DNA from: Geodermatophilus ruber
Lineage (GTDB): Bacteria; Actinomycetota; Actinomycetes; Mycobacteriales; Geodermatophilaceae
Assembly: GCF_900114385.1 (NCBI RefSeq)
Contig: NZ_FOSW01000003.1
Coordinates: forward strand, 124,001 to 188,000
Direction of reading: 5' to 3'
Length of the DNA: 64,000 nt
Numbering within the stretch: position 1 is the stretch's first letter; each line of letters opens with the position of its first letter. Position numbers and translations under genes: made by a program. This document shows positions 32,576 to 40,537 of the stretch, piece by piece. A model generated the notes under the pieces. It saw only the letters and a list, made by a program, of their open reading frames with translations, searched no databases and was not told the DNA's origin.

Positions 32576-33728
32576 GCCCGGCGAAGGTGCGCCCGAGGTC
32601 CTCCACCCGGTAGTGCGCGCGGATCAGCGCGGCGCCGTCGGCGCCCATGGCCGCGCGCTCGGCCGGGGGCAGGGCGACCAGCTCGGCGAGGCGCTCCCGG
32701 ATCGACGCCGGGTCCCCGCTGCGGGCCAGCAGCCCGTGTCGCGGCTCCTCGAACACCGGGGGCCGGCCCGAGCAGTCGGTGAAGACGGTCGGGCAGCCGG
32801 CGGCCATGGCCTCCATGACGGCGAGCGGCAGCGCGGGCCCCTCCCAGCGGGCGGTGTGCACGTATCCGTCGGCGGCGGCCAGCAGCCGGGCGACGTCGTC
32901 GCGCCAGCCGAGGAAGGTGACGGTGCGGTCCAGGCCCAGCTCCCGCACCCGGCGGTGGAGGGAGGCCTCGTACTCCGCGGTCCGCCGCGCGCCGACCGAG
33001 TCCCCGGCGGAGCCGGCCAGCGCGACGTGCACCGGCGCGTCGAGGCCGGCCAGCGCCTCCAGGAGCAGGTCCTGCCCCTTCTGCGGGTCCAGCCGGCCGA
33101 CGTTGAGCAGCAGCACGTCGCCCTCGGCGGCGCCCATCTCGGCGCGCAGCCGGGCCCGCTCGGCGCCGGCCGGCTCGACCGGCGGGGTCACCGAGATGCC
33201 GTTGGGCAGCACGACCGTGCGCTCGAGCGGGACGCCGAAGGCCGTCATCTCATCCTGCACGACGGTGGAGGTGCAGACGGCCAGCGTGGTAGCCCGGGCC
33301 ACCACGGTCCGGTAGCCGCGGCGCTTGAGCGCCGCCAGCGGCCGCGGACCCCAGAAGTGGTGCTGGTTCTGCACCATGAGGACGCCGGGGACGCCGGCGC
33401 GGGCGGCGGCGAGCAGGGCCGGGGCCCGGTCGCGCTGGTTGACGCCGATGACCGCGCGCCCGGCGTCCCGGCGCACCAGGGCCGCCAGGGCCGGGACGAG
33501 CCGGGGATCCCACGGCCGTTCGAGCCGCGGCTCCAGCACGGTGTCGGCACCGATCGCGGTGAAGTCGGGGAGGATGCTCGGCACGCCCGCCGGGACGGCG
33601 CCGTGGACGAGCGTGAGCTCGTGCCCCGCCTCCCGCAGCGCCCGCGCGTAGCCCAGCGCCATCTTGGCCGCCCCGGTGCGGTCGGGGAGCCGGACGGTCA
33701 TGACCAGCCGCCCGCCGGGGCGGCTCAC
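32526..33728 (-). CDS. Glycosyltransferase, GT4-like (GT-B fold), last gene of the wzy operon
   Basis: A 400-residue GT-B enzyme. MVQNQHHFWGPRPL and VVLPNGISV mark the inter-domain region; NVGRLDPQKGQDLLLEAL and an E-x7-E-like stretch around PLAVMEAMAAGCPTV form the donor site. The GTG start overlaps the stop of sulfotransferase 2 (GTGA), making it the fourth gene of a minus-strand operon with the polymerase, flippase and sulfotransferase. It and the convergent glycosyltransferase are the only two dedicated sugar transferases here apart from the initiating enzyme, which suggests a short repeat unit of about three sugars (inference). Confidence 0.88.
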   Translation of the reverse strand: MSRPGGRLVMTVRLPDRTGAAKMALGYARALREAGHELTLVHGAVPAGVPSILPDFTAIGADTVLEPRLERPWDPRLVPALAALVRRDAGRAVIGVNQRDRAPALLAAARAGVPGVLMVQNQHHFWGPRPLAALKRRGYRTVVARATTLAVCTSTVVQDEMTAFGVPLERTVVLPNGISVTPPVEPAGAERARLRAEMGAAEGDVLLLNVGRLDPQKGQDLLLEALAGLDAPVHVALAGSAGDSVGARRTAEYEASLHRRVRELGLDRTVTFLGWRDDVARLLAAADGYVHTARWEGPALPLAVMEAMAAGCPTVFTDCSGRPPVFEEPRHGLLARSGDPASIRERLAELVALPPAERAAMGADGAALIRAHYRVEDLGRTFAGLIADVLQRSGGVAAPR

Positions 33729-34648
33729 GGCCGCCCCGACGCCGCGCGCTCCGGCGAGCGCCAGGCGGAGACGTCCAGGCCGGTCACCTGCTCGAGCAGG
33801 TTCAGGTCGGCGCGGAAGGTCTCCACCAGCTGCGCCCGGGTCTCGGGCCGGTAGCTGCTCCGCACGATGTTGCGCCGCACGATCTCCCGCCGCAGCCGCC
33901 GGCGCAGCGCCTTCGGCACGAGGGGGGCGGCGAACCGCTTCGCCGGGTGCGGGGTGCTCACCAGCCGGCTGAGCAGGGCGCTGCGCGGCTCCCCGGACCG
34001 GTGCGGGTCGGGGTCGACGGTGTGCGGCAGCACCGGCACGCCGAGGAACTCGTGCACCCGGGCCAGGGCGGCGTCGGGGTCGGCCGACATGTCCTCGTGC
34101 CGCAGCACCAGCACCTGCTCGCGGGGGAACACGTCGAGCACGTGGGCGAGCTGTTCCCCGTACCGGCCCATCGCCGTGTAGTGCCAGATGTGGTGCCAGC
34201 CGGCCTCGATCCGGCGGGCCTCGTCGGCCAGCGCCTCCTCGAAGGTGTCGCACGGTTCGAACCCCCGGGTGCGCATGAAGCCGTACGCGGAGAAGGCGCG
34301 GTCCACCGGGTCACGGAGCATGCAGACCAGCCGCGCGTCCGGGGCCTCGGCCCGGACCCGTTCCACCGCCTCCGGGTAGTACATGGTGGAGACCGACGCC
34401 TCGCCGCGCACCTGGTCCGGCCGGGCGCCGCGGTAGAGGGCCCGGTAGGCGTCGGGGTCGGTGACCGCGAGCCGGTTGATGGTCTGCCGGTCGCCCGGGC
34501 CGGTGAACGCCGGCGTCGTCCCGGCCAGGGCGTAGTAGTGCGGCTCCTTGGGCTCGGTGAGGAACAGCCGGGGGTGCTCGACCAGGTGCTGGTACAGCGC
34601 CGTCGTCCCCGACCGCGCGGCACCGATGATCAGGAACTGGGGGGTCAC
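33725..34648 (-). CDS. Sulfotransferase 2
   Basis: A 307-residue PAPS-dependent sulfotransferase, clearly a paralogue of sulfotransferase 1. IIGAARSGTTALYQHL is the phosphosulfate loop, EPKEPHYYAL the following motif, and LVCMLRDPVDRAFSAYGFMR the 3'-phosphate site. The GTG start overlaps the flippase stop by 4 bases, and its own stop overlaps the next glycosyltransferase start, so it is translated within the polymerase-flippase operon. Tight coupling to flippase and glycosyltransferase supports sulfation of the lipid-linked unit before export. Confidence 0.88.
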   Translation of the reverse strand: MTPQFLIIGAARSGTTALYQHLVEHPRLFLTEPKEPHYYALAGTTPAFTGPGDRQTINRLAVTDPDAYRALYRGARPDQVRGEASVSTMYYPEAVERVRAEAPDARLVCMLRDPVDRAFSAYGFMRTRGFEPCDTFEEALADEARRIEAGWHHIWHYTAMGRYGEQLAHVLDVFPREQVLVLRHEDMSADPDAALARVHEFLGVPVLPHTVDPDPHRSGEPRSALLSRLVSTPHPAKRFAAPLVPKALRRRLRREIVRRNIVRSSYRPETRAQLVETFRADLNLLEQVTGLDVSAWRSPERAASGRP

Positions 34649-35979
34649 GACGGGAGTCCCTTCCGCGCAGGTAGCGCGATCGTGCGGATGCCCAGCGTCC
34701 GGGCCGCCGCCCACGCGAGGTGCAGGTTGCGGGCGCTCATCGCGACCGCCGCGGCGGCGGCCACGCCGAGCGCGCCGCCCGTGGACCCCCACCACACCCC
34801 CAGCGCGAAGAACGCTCCCGAGGACACCAGTGCGCTGACGGCGACCAGCCGCTGACGCCCGGCGTGGGAGAGCACCACCGAGCACGGCCCGGTCCAGGCG
34901 TTGACCAGGACGCCGGCGGACATGACGAGGGCGGGCACCAGGGCGGCGGCGTAGTCGGCCCCGAAGACGGCGGGGACCAGCAGCGGGCCGGCCACCGCGA
35001 GGGCGAGGACGGCGGGCGCGGTGACGGCGGTGGACCAGACGGCCGACCGCCGGATGGGCTCGGCCAGGTCCGGGAGCCGGCCGGACGCGGAGGCGGCGGC
35101 GATCCGCGGTGCCAGCGTCCGCATGCCGATCGAGACGGGGACGGCGAACAGCACCGCGATGCGCACCGCGACGGAGAACACGGCCACCTCGTCGACCGGC
35201 GCGAGGGCCGCGAGCAGCCAGATCCCCGCCTGCGGCACGGTGACCGAGGCGAGGGTCGCGAGCGTGAAGGGGCCGCCCGAGCGCAGCAGCTGCCAGGGCG
35301 AGGAGCCGGACTCCGCGGCCTCCCGGCTGCGCACCACCCCGAACAGCAGGAGGATCCCGGCGAGGTAGACCGCGCTCTCCAGCGCCACCGCCCACCACAG
35401 CGCCGTCTCGAGCGACGCGACCGCGCCGGCGCCGGCGGCGAGGACGACGATCAGCCCGATGAGCAGGACCCGGCGGACGTGCTCACCGAAGATCAGCGAC
35501 AGGCCGAAGCTGCCGCGGGCGCGGAACGCGTTCACCAGCACGGGGCCGACGGCGGCGACCGGCAGCCAGGCGGCGACGAGCATGACCAGGGGACGGTAGG
35601 CCGCCGGGGGGCTGCCCGACCCGGCGGCGAGCGGCCCGGCCCCGCCCCACCAGAGCGCGCCCACCACCGCGACCCCGACGGCCTGGGCGACGAGCAGCCG
35701 CCGCAGCAGGCCCGTGTGCCTCCGGGCGTCGCCGCGGGCGAGCGCGATCGTCGCGACCTGGGTCAGCCCGAACTGGGCGAGCACCGCGAGGAAGGTCAGC
35801 CAGCTCAGTGCCCACGACAGCGCGCCGAAGTCCTCGGGTGGGAGGAGCCGGGCGCCGGCGATCGTCAGCAGGAACGCGCTGGCGATGGCGGCGAGCTGGC
35901 CGGCGGCGACGAGGGCCGCGTCGCGCCGCAGTGCGTTCTGCGACCCGGCGTCGGCGGGACGGTGTGCCACCGCGGTCAA
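34645..35979 (-). CDS. Polysaccharide flippase (Wzx-like, MOP superfamily)
   Basis: About 444 residues with 12-14 hydrophobic helices, beginning NALRRDAALVAAGQLAAIASAF and including LPPEDFGALSWALSW, the standard start of PST/Wzx transporters. It moves lipid-linked repeat units across the cytoplasmic membrane. The likely start is TTG at 35979, overlapping the polymerase stop in a TTGA; a GTG at 35970 is the alternative. Neither has a good ribosome site, so it relies on coupling to the gene before it. Confidence 0.85.
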   Translation of the reverse strand: MTAVAHRPADAGSQNALRRDAALVAAGQLAAIASAFLLTIAGARLLPPEDFGALSWALSWLTFLAVLAQFGLTQVATIALARGDARRHTGLLRRLLVAQAVGVAVVGALWWGGAGPLAAGSGSPPAAYRPLVMLVAAWLPVAAVGPVLVNAFRARGSFGLSLIFGEHVRRVLLIGLIVVLAAGAGAVASLETALWWAVALESAVYLAGILLLFGVVRSREAAESGSSPWQLLRSGGPFTLATLASVTVPQAGIWLLAALAPVDEVAVFSVAVRIAVLFAVPVSIGMRTLAPRIAAASASGRLPDLAEPIRRSAVWSTAVTAPAVLALAVAGPLLVPAVFGADYAAALVPALVMSAGVLVNAWTGPCSVVLSHAGRQRLVAVSALVSSGAFFALGVWWGSTGGALGVAAAAAVAMSARNLHLAWAAARTLGIRTIALPARKGLPS

Positions 35980-37388
35980 GAGGCGGACGCCGTCGGCCCC
36001 GGGGCCCCGTCCGGCAGGACCGGCGCCGGGGAACCGGGGGACTCCGGACTCGTCCCCGCGTCGCTGTCCCGGCGGACGAACAGGTTCACCAGGAGGGCCA
36101 CCGCGATGATCGGCAGCCCGATCCCGACCCACTTGGGGAGCGACGTCACCCACAGCCCGCCCGGGAAGATGCGCACCGCGAAGACCAGGCTGAAGCCCCA
36201 CACCAGCGGGTCGCGCAGGAACCGGCGGAGGGCGAGCTGCCCGGCACGGGCGATCAGCCCGCTCACCAGGCCGCCCAGGAGGACGCCGAGCACGCCGAAG
36301 TTCACGTACCAGTCGCCCGCGGCGGTGGCCGGGAAGCCGTTGTTGCGGTCGATGTAGGTCTGTGCGAGCTGGACGGCCGGCGAGACGAACGGTTCCTGCT
36401 CCCCGGCGATCGCCGAGGGCACGGCGGCCACGGTGCCGTCCACGAAGTCCTGACCGTCGCGGAAGTCGAACTCCTCGGGCCAGTCGTCGAGGAGCAGCAG
36501 GAGCGAGTCGTAGAAGGTGTTGTTCGTGGCCACGGCCATCATCCGCACCGTGCTCTGGCCCTCGATGGTGGGCGCCAGGTCGCCCCACAGCACGGTGTCG
36601 CGCGCCGTCCGCAGCGAGAAGGCCAGCAGCAGGGCGAGCACCGGGACCAGCAGGAAGCGCCGCCGCCAGCGTGGGTCGCGCAGCCAGTCCCACCCCGTCC
36701 GCACCGCGGCCCGGCGGCCGACCGCGCCGAAGACCAACGAGCCGGCCACCAGCGCGATCACCGAGATCACCGGCACGTCGCGGGCGCCCCACGTCCAGCT
36801 CAGATAACCGTTCAGCGCGACCAGACCGAGGGCGACCAGACGGGACAGCGGCGCTCGGCGCACCGAGAAGAAGGCGGCGACGCCGAACAACGCGGCCAGC
36901 ATCGGGATCGAGCGCAGCGCGCGGCTCTCGGCGATGTCGCGGTCGACCTTGGCCGCCTGGATCAGCCCGGCCGGACCGCCGTACCGGATCCACAGCAGGA
37001 CCGTGGCGGCGAACGCCGCCGCCGTCAGCGCCACGGCCAGGAGCAGCAGCGTGCGCGGGGGCAGCGATCCGCGGCTCATGGGGTAGAGCAGCCGAGCCGG
37101 ACCCACGAGCGGGGACAGCCAGCGGGCACCGGCCCACAGCCCGAGCAGGAACAGGACGACGACCCCCTGGCCCAGGACGATCAGCGTCCCGGTCTCGCGG
37201 GCAGCGAACAGCTGGGTGGGGAAGGGCGTGTCCAGTCCGATGGCGAGCACCAGCGGGCGCCACAGCAGCTGCAGCGCCAGGTAGTAGAGGGTGAGCGCCA
37301 TCAGGTCGAGCGGGTGGTGCACCAGGCGGTGGTAGACCCGGACCCAGACGACGATCGAGGCCACGACCGCGAGCAGGGGCACGAGCAC
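35976..37388 (-). CDS. Repeat-unit polymerase (Wzy-like membrane protein)
   Basis: About 470 residues with ten or more hydrophobic helices and a large extracytoplasmic loop (about residues 290-370, with WGDLAPTIEG and DFRDGQDFVDG). This is the layout of oligosaccharide repeat-unit polymerases, which are poorly conserved in sequence, so the call rests on topology and on its place next to a flippase. The GTG at 37388 has GGAGG 7 bases upstream; a frame open to 37958 overlaps the divergent sulfotransferase and is not used. It starts a four-gene operon joined by 4-base overlaps. The acidic/Pro-rich C-terminus (ASPESPGSPAP-like) is probably flexible. Confidence 0.75.
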   Translation of the reverse strand: MLVPLLAVVASIVVWVRVYHRLVHHPLDLMALTLYYLALQLLWRPLVLAIGLDTPFPTQLFAARETGTLIVLGQGVVVLFLLGLWAGARWLSPLVGPARLLYPMSRGSLPPRTLLLLAVALTAAAFAATVLLWIRYGGPAGLIQAAKVDRDIAESRALRSIPMLAALFGVAAFFSVRRAPLSRLVALGLVALNGYLSWTWGARDVPVISVIALVAGSLVFGAVGRRAAVRTGWDWLRDPRWRRRFLLVPVLALLLAFSLRTARDTVLWGDLAPTIEGQSTVRMMAVATNNTFYDSLLLLLDDWPEEFDFRDGQDFVDGTVAAVPSAIAGEQEPFVSPAVQLAQTYIDRNNGFPATAAGDWYVNFGVLGVLLGGLVSGLIARAGQLALRRFLRDPLVWGFSLVFAVRIFPGGLWVTSLPKWVGIGLPIIAVALLVNLFVRRDSDAGTSPESPGSPAPVLPDGAPGPTASAS

Positions 37389-37496
37389 GAGCGCACCTCC
37401 ACCCGGACGAGGGTCCCGCCACGGCACCCGGCGGACGCCGTGTGCTACGGCGGCGCGAGGGTAGCGCAGGACCTCGGGATTCCCGACTCTCTGCCC

Positions 37497-37512
37497 TAAC
37501 ATCGCCACGGTG
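37497..37512 (+). promoter_or_regulatory. -10 element and leaderless start of sulfotransferase 3
   Basis: TAACAT (37497-37502), 7 bases, then the GTG at 37510. The 121-base divergent gap to the polymerase gene also contains TCGGGATTCCCGA (37474-37486), a small palindrome. Confidence 0.6.
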
Positions 37513-38388
37513 CGTCCAGGCCCCGAGTTGATGATCGTCGGAGCACCCAAGAGCGGGTCGACCGCGCTCTTCCAGTACCTCGCCGACCACCCCGACGTGC
37601 GGGCGCACGTGCACCGGGAGATGCCCTTCTTCGGCCGGGACGAGGAGTTCGCCGGCGGCTGGGCGTGGGCGGTGGAGAAGTACTTCCCGCCGTCGGTGGG
37701 GAACGCGCCGCTGGTCGCCAAGCACACGATGGCGATGTACGACCCCGCCGCGGTGCGCCGCATCGTCGACGCCACGCCGGCGGTCGTGGTCGCTGTCCTC
37801 CGCAACCCGGTGCCACGGGCGTACTCGCACTTCCAGTACGCCCGCCTGCGCGGTTGGGAGGAAGCCGCCACCTTCGAGGAGGGCCTCGCCAAGGAGAAGG
37901 ACCGGACGGTCAGCTCACCGCCGCAGGCCCGGGACATGCAGTACGTCGGGAGCGGCATCTACGCGCCGCACGTGCGCACCCTGTTCGACACCGTGCCACC
38001 GGAGCGGCTGCGCATCTACCTGTCCGATGACCTGCGCCGCGGCGCGCAGGAGATCTGCGCCGAGCTGTTCGATCTGGCCGGTCTGGCCCCCTACGAACCG
38101 GACGTCACGAGGGGGCACAACGAGGGGCGGGCGCCGCGGTCGGCCCGGTTCGCCCGGGCCTTCCTCGCCGTGCAACAGCCCGGCAGCCCGCTGCGCGCGC
38201 TCGCCGCGAAGGTGCCCAGCCGGACCCTCTACCGCGCCCGGTACCTGGTCAACCGGCTGAACGAGGGCCCGGCCTCCTTCCCGCCCATGGCCCCGGAGAC
38301 CGCGGCCCGGCTGCACGAGCGCTTCGCGGAGCCCAACGCAGCCCTCGCCGTCCTCCTGGGACGATCACTCAACGCATGGGGGAAGTGA
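37510..38388 (+). CDS. Sulfotransferase 3
   Basis: A 292-residue sulfotransferase of a slightly different branch from the other two. The phosphosulfate loop is MIVGAPKSGSTALFQYL, followed by HREMPFFGRDEEF, and the 3'-phosphate motif is VVAVLRNPVPRAYSHFQYARL. The GAPKSGST form resembles enzymes acting on large carbohydrates. It is transcribed on its own, leaderless, divergent from the polymerase operon. Three sulfotransferases of two types in one locus imply several sulfate positions on the polymer or several acceptors. Confidence 0.87.
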   Translation: MRPGPELMIVGAPKSGSTALFQYLADHPDVRAHVHREMPFFGRDEEFAGGWAWAVEKYFPPSVGNAPLVAKHTMAMYDPAAVRRIVDATPAVVVAVLRNPVPRAYSHFQYARLRGWEEAATFEEGLAKEKDRTVSSPPQARDMQYVGSGIYAPHVRTLFDTVPPERLRIYLSDDLRRGAQEICAELFDLAGLAPYEPDVTRGHNEGRAPRSARFARAFLAVQQPGSPLRALAAKVPSRTLYRARYLVNRLNEGPASFPPMAPETAARLHERFAEPNAALAVLLGRSLNAWGK

Positions 38389-38401
38389 CGCACAGGAGCA
38401 T

Positions 38402-38439
38402 CCCGGAAACGGTCCGTTCCCGGTACCTTCACCGCCGTG
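38402..38439 (+). promoter_or_regulatory. wzz-like gene promoter with palindrome
   Basis: A near-perfect palindrome occupies 38402-38423: CCCGGAAACGG and CCGTTCCCGG around one T, with one extra A. It abuts the TACCTT -10 box (38424-38429), which lies 7 bases before the GTG at 38437. The palindrome covers the -35 region, so a bound protein would block or replace polymerase contacts there. Confidence 0.5.
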
Positions 38440-39363
38440 CTCGAGACTGCCGCTGACCAGACGTCACGCACGTCCCCGGCCCGGTCGGACGGCGTCCGCA
38501 GTGGGTCATGGTCGTACGACGAGGGGCCCGGCCTGCGCGAGTACCTCGCAACGCTCCGGCGCTACTGGTGGCTGGCGCTGCTGACCTTCCTCGCCGTGCT
38601 CGCGGCGTCCATCGCTTCGCTGTACGTCATCGACCCGGTGTACCGGGCGGAGGCCGAGATCCTGGTCCGGACGGAGGACAGCCGGCAGCTCTTCCCGCGG
38701 ACCAGCGGTACCTCGGCCGGCGCGCTGATCCGCTCGCCGGGGGCGGAGCTCGTCTACGTGGAGAGCGACGCGTTCCAGCAGCGCGCCGTCGAGGCCGCCG
38801 GTGACGAGGCCCAGGTCGAGGTGCGCGGCGCGGCGGACAGCAGCGCGCTCGTCCTCGTCGCCGAGGCCGGCGACCCGGCGGCGGCGCAGGAGGCCGCGCA
38901 GACCTGGGCGGAGACCTACGTGGCGGCCCGGCACGAGAGCGACGTCGCGGAGACCACGGCGCTGCGGGACCTCCTGATCGGGGACCGGGACGCGCTGCAG
39001 ACGCGGCAGCAGGAGATCCTCCAGCCGGTCGCCGCCCTGGACGAGGCCGTGGCAGTGGAGGCCGACCCGGTCGAGCTGTCCCGGCTGCTCAACCAGCGGC
39101 TGGCCATCCAGCGGACGCTCGCTCCGGAGCTCGACCCGGTGGAGACCGAGCTGCGCCGGGTGAACACCCAGATCTCCAGCCTGGACGTCGATCTGCGGGT
39201 GCTGGAGGACCCCCAGGCCCTCGCCTACGTCAGCAGCGCGGCCGAGGTGCCGGAGGAGCGGGCCAACGGGTCGATGACACAGAGCGTGCTCGTCGGCGTC
39301 CTCGCCGGGTTGGTCCTCGCCGGTGGCGCCGTCGCGGGGGCGCGGGCGCTGCGTCGCCCCTGA
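38437..39363 (+). CDS. Wzz/YveK-type polysaccharide co-polymerase (chain-length protein)
   Basis: A 308-residue protein with one membrane helix at about 43-66, a large extracytoplasmic domain with coiled-coil-forming heptads (about 150-250) and a second helix at about 282-303, the standard Wzz layout. The first-helix context LREYLATLRRYWWLALLT and the YVIDPVYRAEAEILVRTED segment after it are typical. It sets polymer length with Wzy. No tyrosine-kinase domain or separate kinase gene is present, which is unusual for Gram-positive systems, where a kinase normally partners this protein. Confidence 0.82.
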   Translation: MLETAADQTSRTSPARSDGVRSGSWSYDEGPGLREYLATLRRYWWLALLTFLAVLAASIASLYVIDPVYRAEAEILVRTEDSRQLFPRTSGTSAGALIRSPGAELVYVESDAFQQRAVEAAGDEAQVEVRGAADSSALVLVAEAGDPAAAQEAAQTWAETYVAARHESDVAETTALRDLLIGDRDALQTRQQEILQPVAALDEAVAVEADPVELSRLLNQRLAIQRTLAPELDPVETELRRVNTQISSLDVDLRVLEDPQALAYVSSAAEVPEERANGSMTQSVLVGVLAGLVLAGGAVAGARALRRP

Positions 39364-39373
39364 AGGAGACGGC

Positions 39374-39420
39374 CCCCTGCGGGGACCCGCCGCGAGCGCG
39401 CGAGCGGTGGGGGGCAGGGG
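39374..39420. terminator. Possible bidirectional terminator
   Basis: CCCCTGC (39374-39380) pairs with GCAGGGG (39414-39420), and CCGC/GCGG pair inside. It lies between the convergent Wzz-like and SDR genes. Confidence 0.4.
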
Positions 39421-39458
39421 TCCTTGCTCGCTGGGGGCCGCCCCGGGAGGGGTCCAGC

Positions 39459-40412
39459 TCAGCGGGTGGCGCCCACCACGTCCGGGTGCTGGGCGAACCA
39501 GTCGATGGTGCGCTTGAGGCCCTCGTCGAGCGCGATCTGCGGCTCCCAGCCCAGCGTGCGGCGGGCCAGGGCGATGTCGGGCTGGCGCACCGTCGGGTCG
39601 TCCTCGGGGCGCGGGACGAACTCGATGGCCGAGCTGGAGCCGGTCAGGCCGATGATCCGCCGGGCCAGGTCGATCACCGGGATCTCGTGCGGGTTGCCGA
39701 TGTTCATCGGCCCCGGCTCCGACGACAGCAGGAACCGCAGCAGCCCGTCGACGAGGTCGTCGACGTAGCAGACCGACCGGGTCTGACTGCCGTTCCCGGC
39801 GACGGTCAGCGGCTCCCCGGCCAGCGCCTGCCGGATGAACGTCGGGATGGCCCGGCCGTCCCGCGGCCGCATCCGCGGACCGTAGGTGTTGAAGATCCGC
39901 ACGATCGCGGTGTCCACGCCGTGCGTGCGCCGGTAGGCCGACGTCAGCGCTTCGGCGAACCGCTTGGCCTCGTCGTAGACGCCGCGGGGACCCACCGGGT
40001 TCACGTTGCCCCAGTAGGTCTCCGGCTGCGGGTGGACCAGCGGGTCCCCATAGGCCTCGGACGTCGAGGCGAGCAGGTACCGCGCCCCCTTCTCCTTGGC
40101 CAGGCCCAGGCTGTGCAGGGTCCCGATGGAGCCGACCTTCATGGTGTGGATGGGCAGCTCGGCGTAGTCGATCGGCGAGGCCGGCGAGGCGAAGTGCAGG
40201 ACGTAGTCCACCGCCTGCGGCACGTGGATGTAGTCGGTGACGTCGGCGCGGACCAGCCGGAAGCCCGGGTGCTCCAGCAGGTGACCCACGTTGGCCGGCG
40301 TGCCGGTCAGGAAGTTGTCGAGGCACAGCACCTCGATGTCGCGCTCGAGCAGCGCCTGGCACAGGTGCGACCCGAGGAAGCCGGCGCCGCCGGTCACGAC
40401 AGCACGAGACAT
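39459..40412 (-). CDS. NAD-dependent nucleotide-sugar SDR, UDP-glucuronate decarboxylase-like
   Basis: A 317-residue extended [13 protein letters not shown] binds NAD at residues 8-17, STSEAYGDP has the catalytic Ser/Thr, and YDEAKR is the Y-x3-K motif with Arg. [26 protein letters not shown] and [14 protein letters not shown] match UDP-xylose synthase (UDP-glucuronate decarboxylase) better than dTDP-glucose dehydratase. It would supply UDP-xylose (or a related pentose) to the polymer. The ATG at 40412 has an AGGAGAGG ribosome site 6 bases upstream. No UDP-glucose dehydrogenase is in the window, so UDP-glucuronate must come from elsewhere. Confidence 0.85.
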   Translation of the reverse strand: MSRAVVTGGAGFLGSHLCQALLERDIEVLCLDNFLTGTPANVGHLLEHPGFRLVRADVTDYIHVPQAVDYVLHFASPASPIDYAELPIHTMKVGSIGTLHSLGLAKEKGARYLLASTSEAYGDPLVHPQPETYWGNVNPVGPRGVYDEAKRFAEALTSAYRRTHGVDTAIVRIFNTYGPRMRPRDGRAIPTFIRQALAGEPLTVAGNGSQTRSVCYVDDLVDGLLRFLLSSEPGPMNIGNPHEIPVIDLARRIIGLTGSSSAIEFVPRPEDDPTVRQPDIALARRTLGWEPQIALDEGLKRTIDWFAQHPDVVGATR

Positions 40413-40483
40413 GGGTTGTCCTCTCCTGACTCCACGGCCTGCCTGGTGGTCGCGGACCGTAGCGGGGGGGATCACCCCACGGC

Positions 40484-40500
40484 CTCCCCACTTCGGGGGG
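40484..40500 (-). promoter_or_regulatory. C-run/GATT/G-run-like element upstream of the nucleotide-sugar SDR
   Basis: Read toward the gene: CCCCCCGAAGTGGGGAG, 72 bp before the ATG. It is the most divergent copy (11 of 17 matches to the sugar-transferase copy); C/G runs and spacing are kept, but the GATT core is GAAGT. A C-run follows 14 bases later. Confidence 0.4.
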
Positions 40501-40537
40501 CGAGGGGGCGCGGTGATCCGACGGGCCCCCCGCCTGG

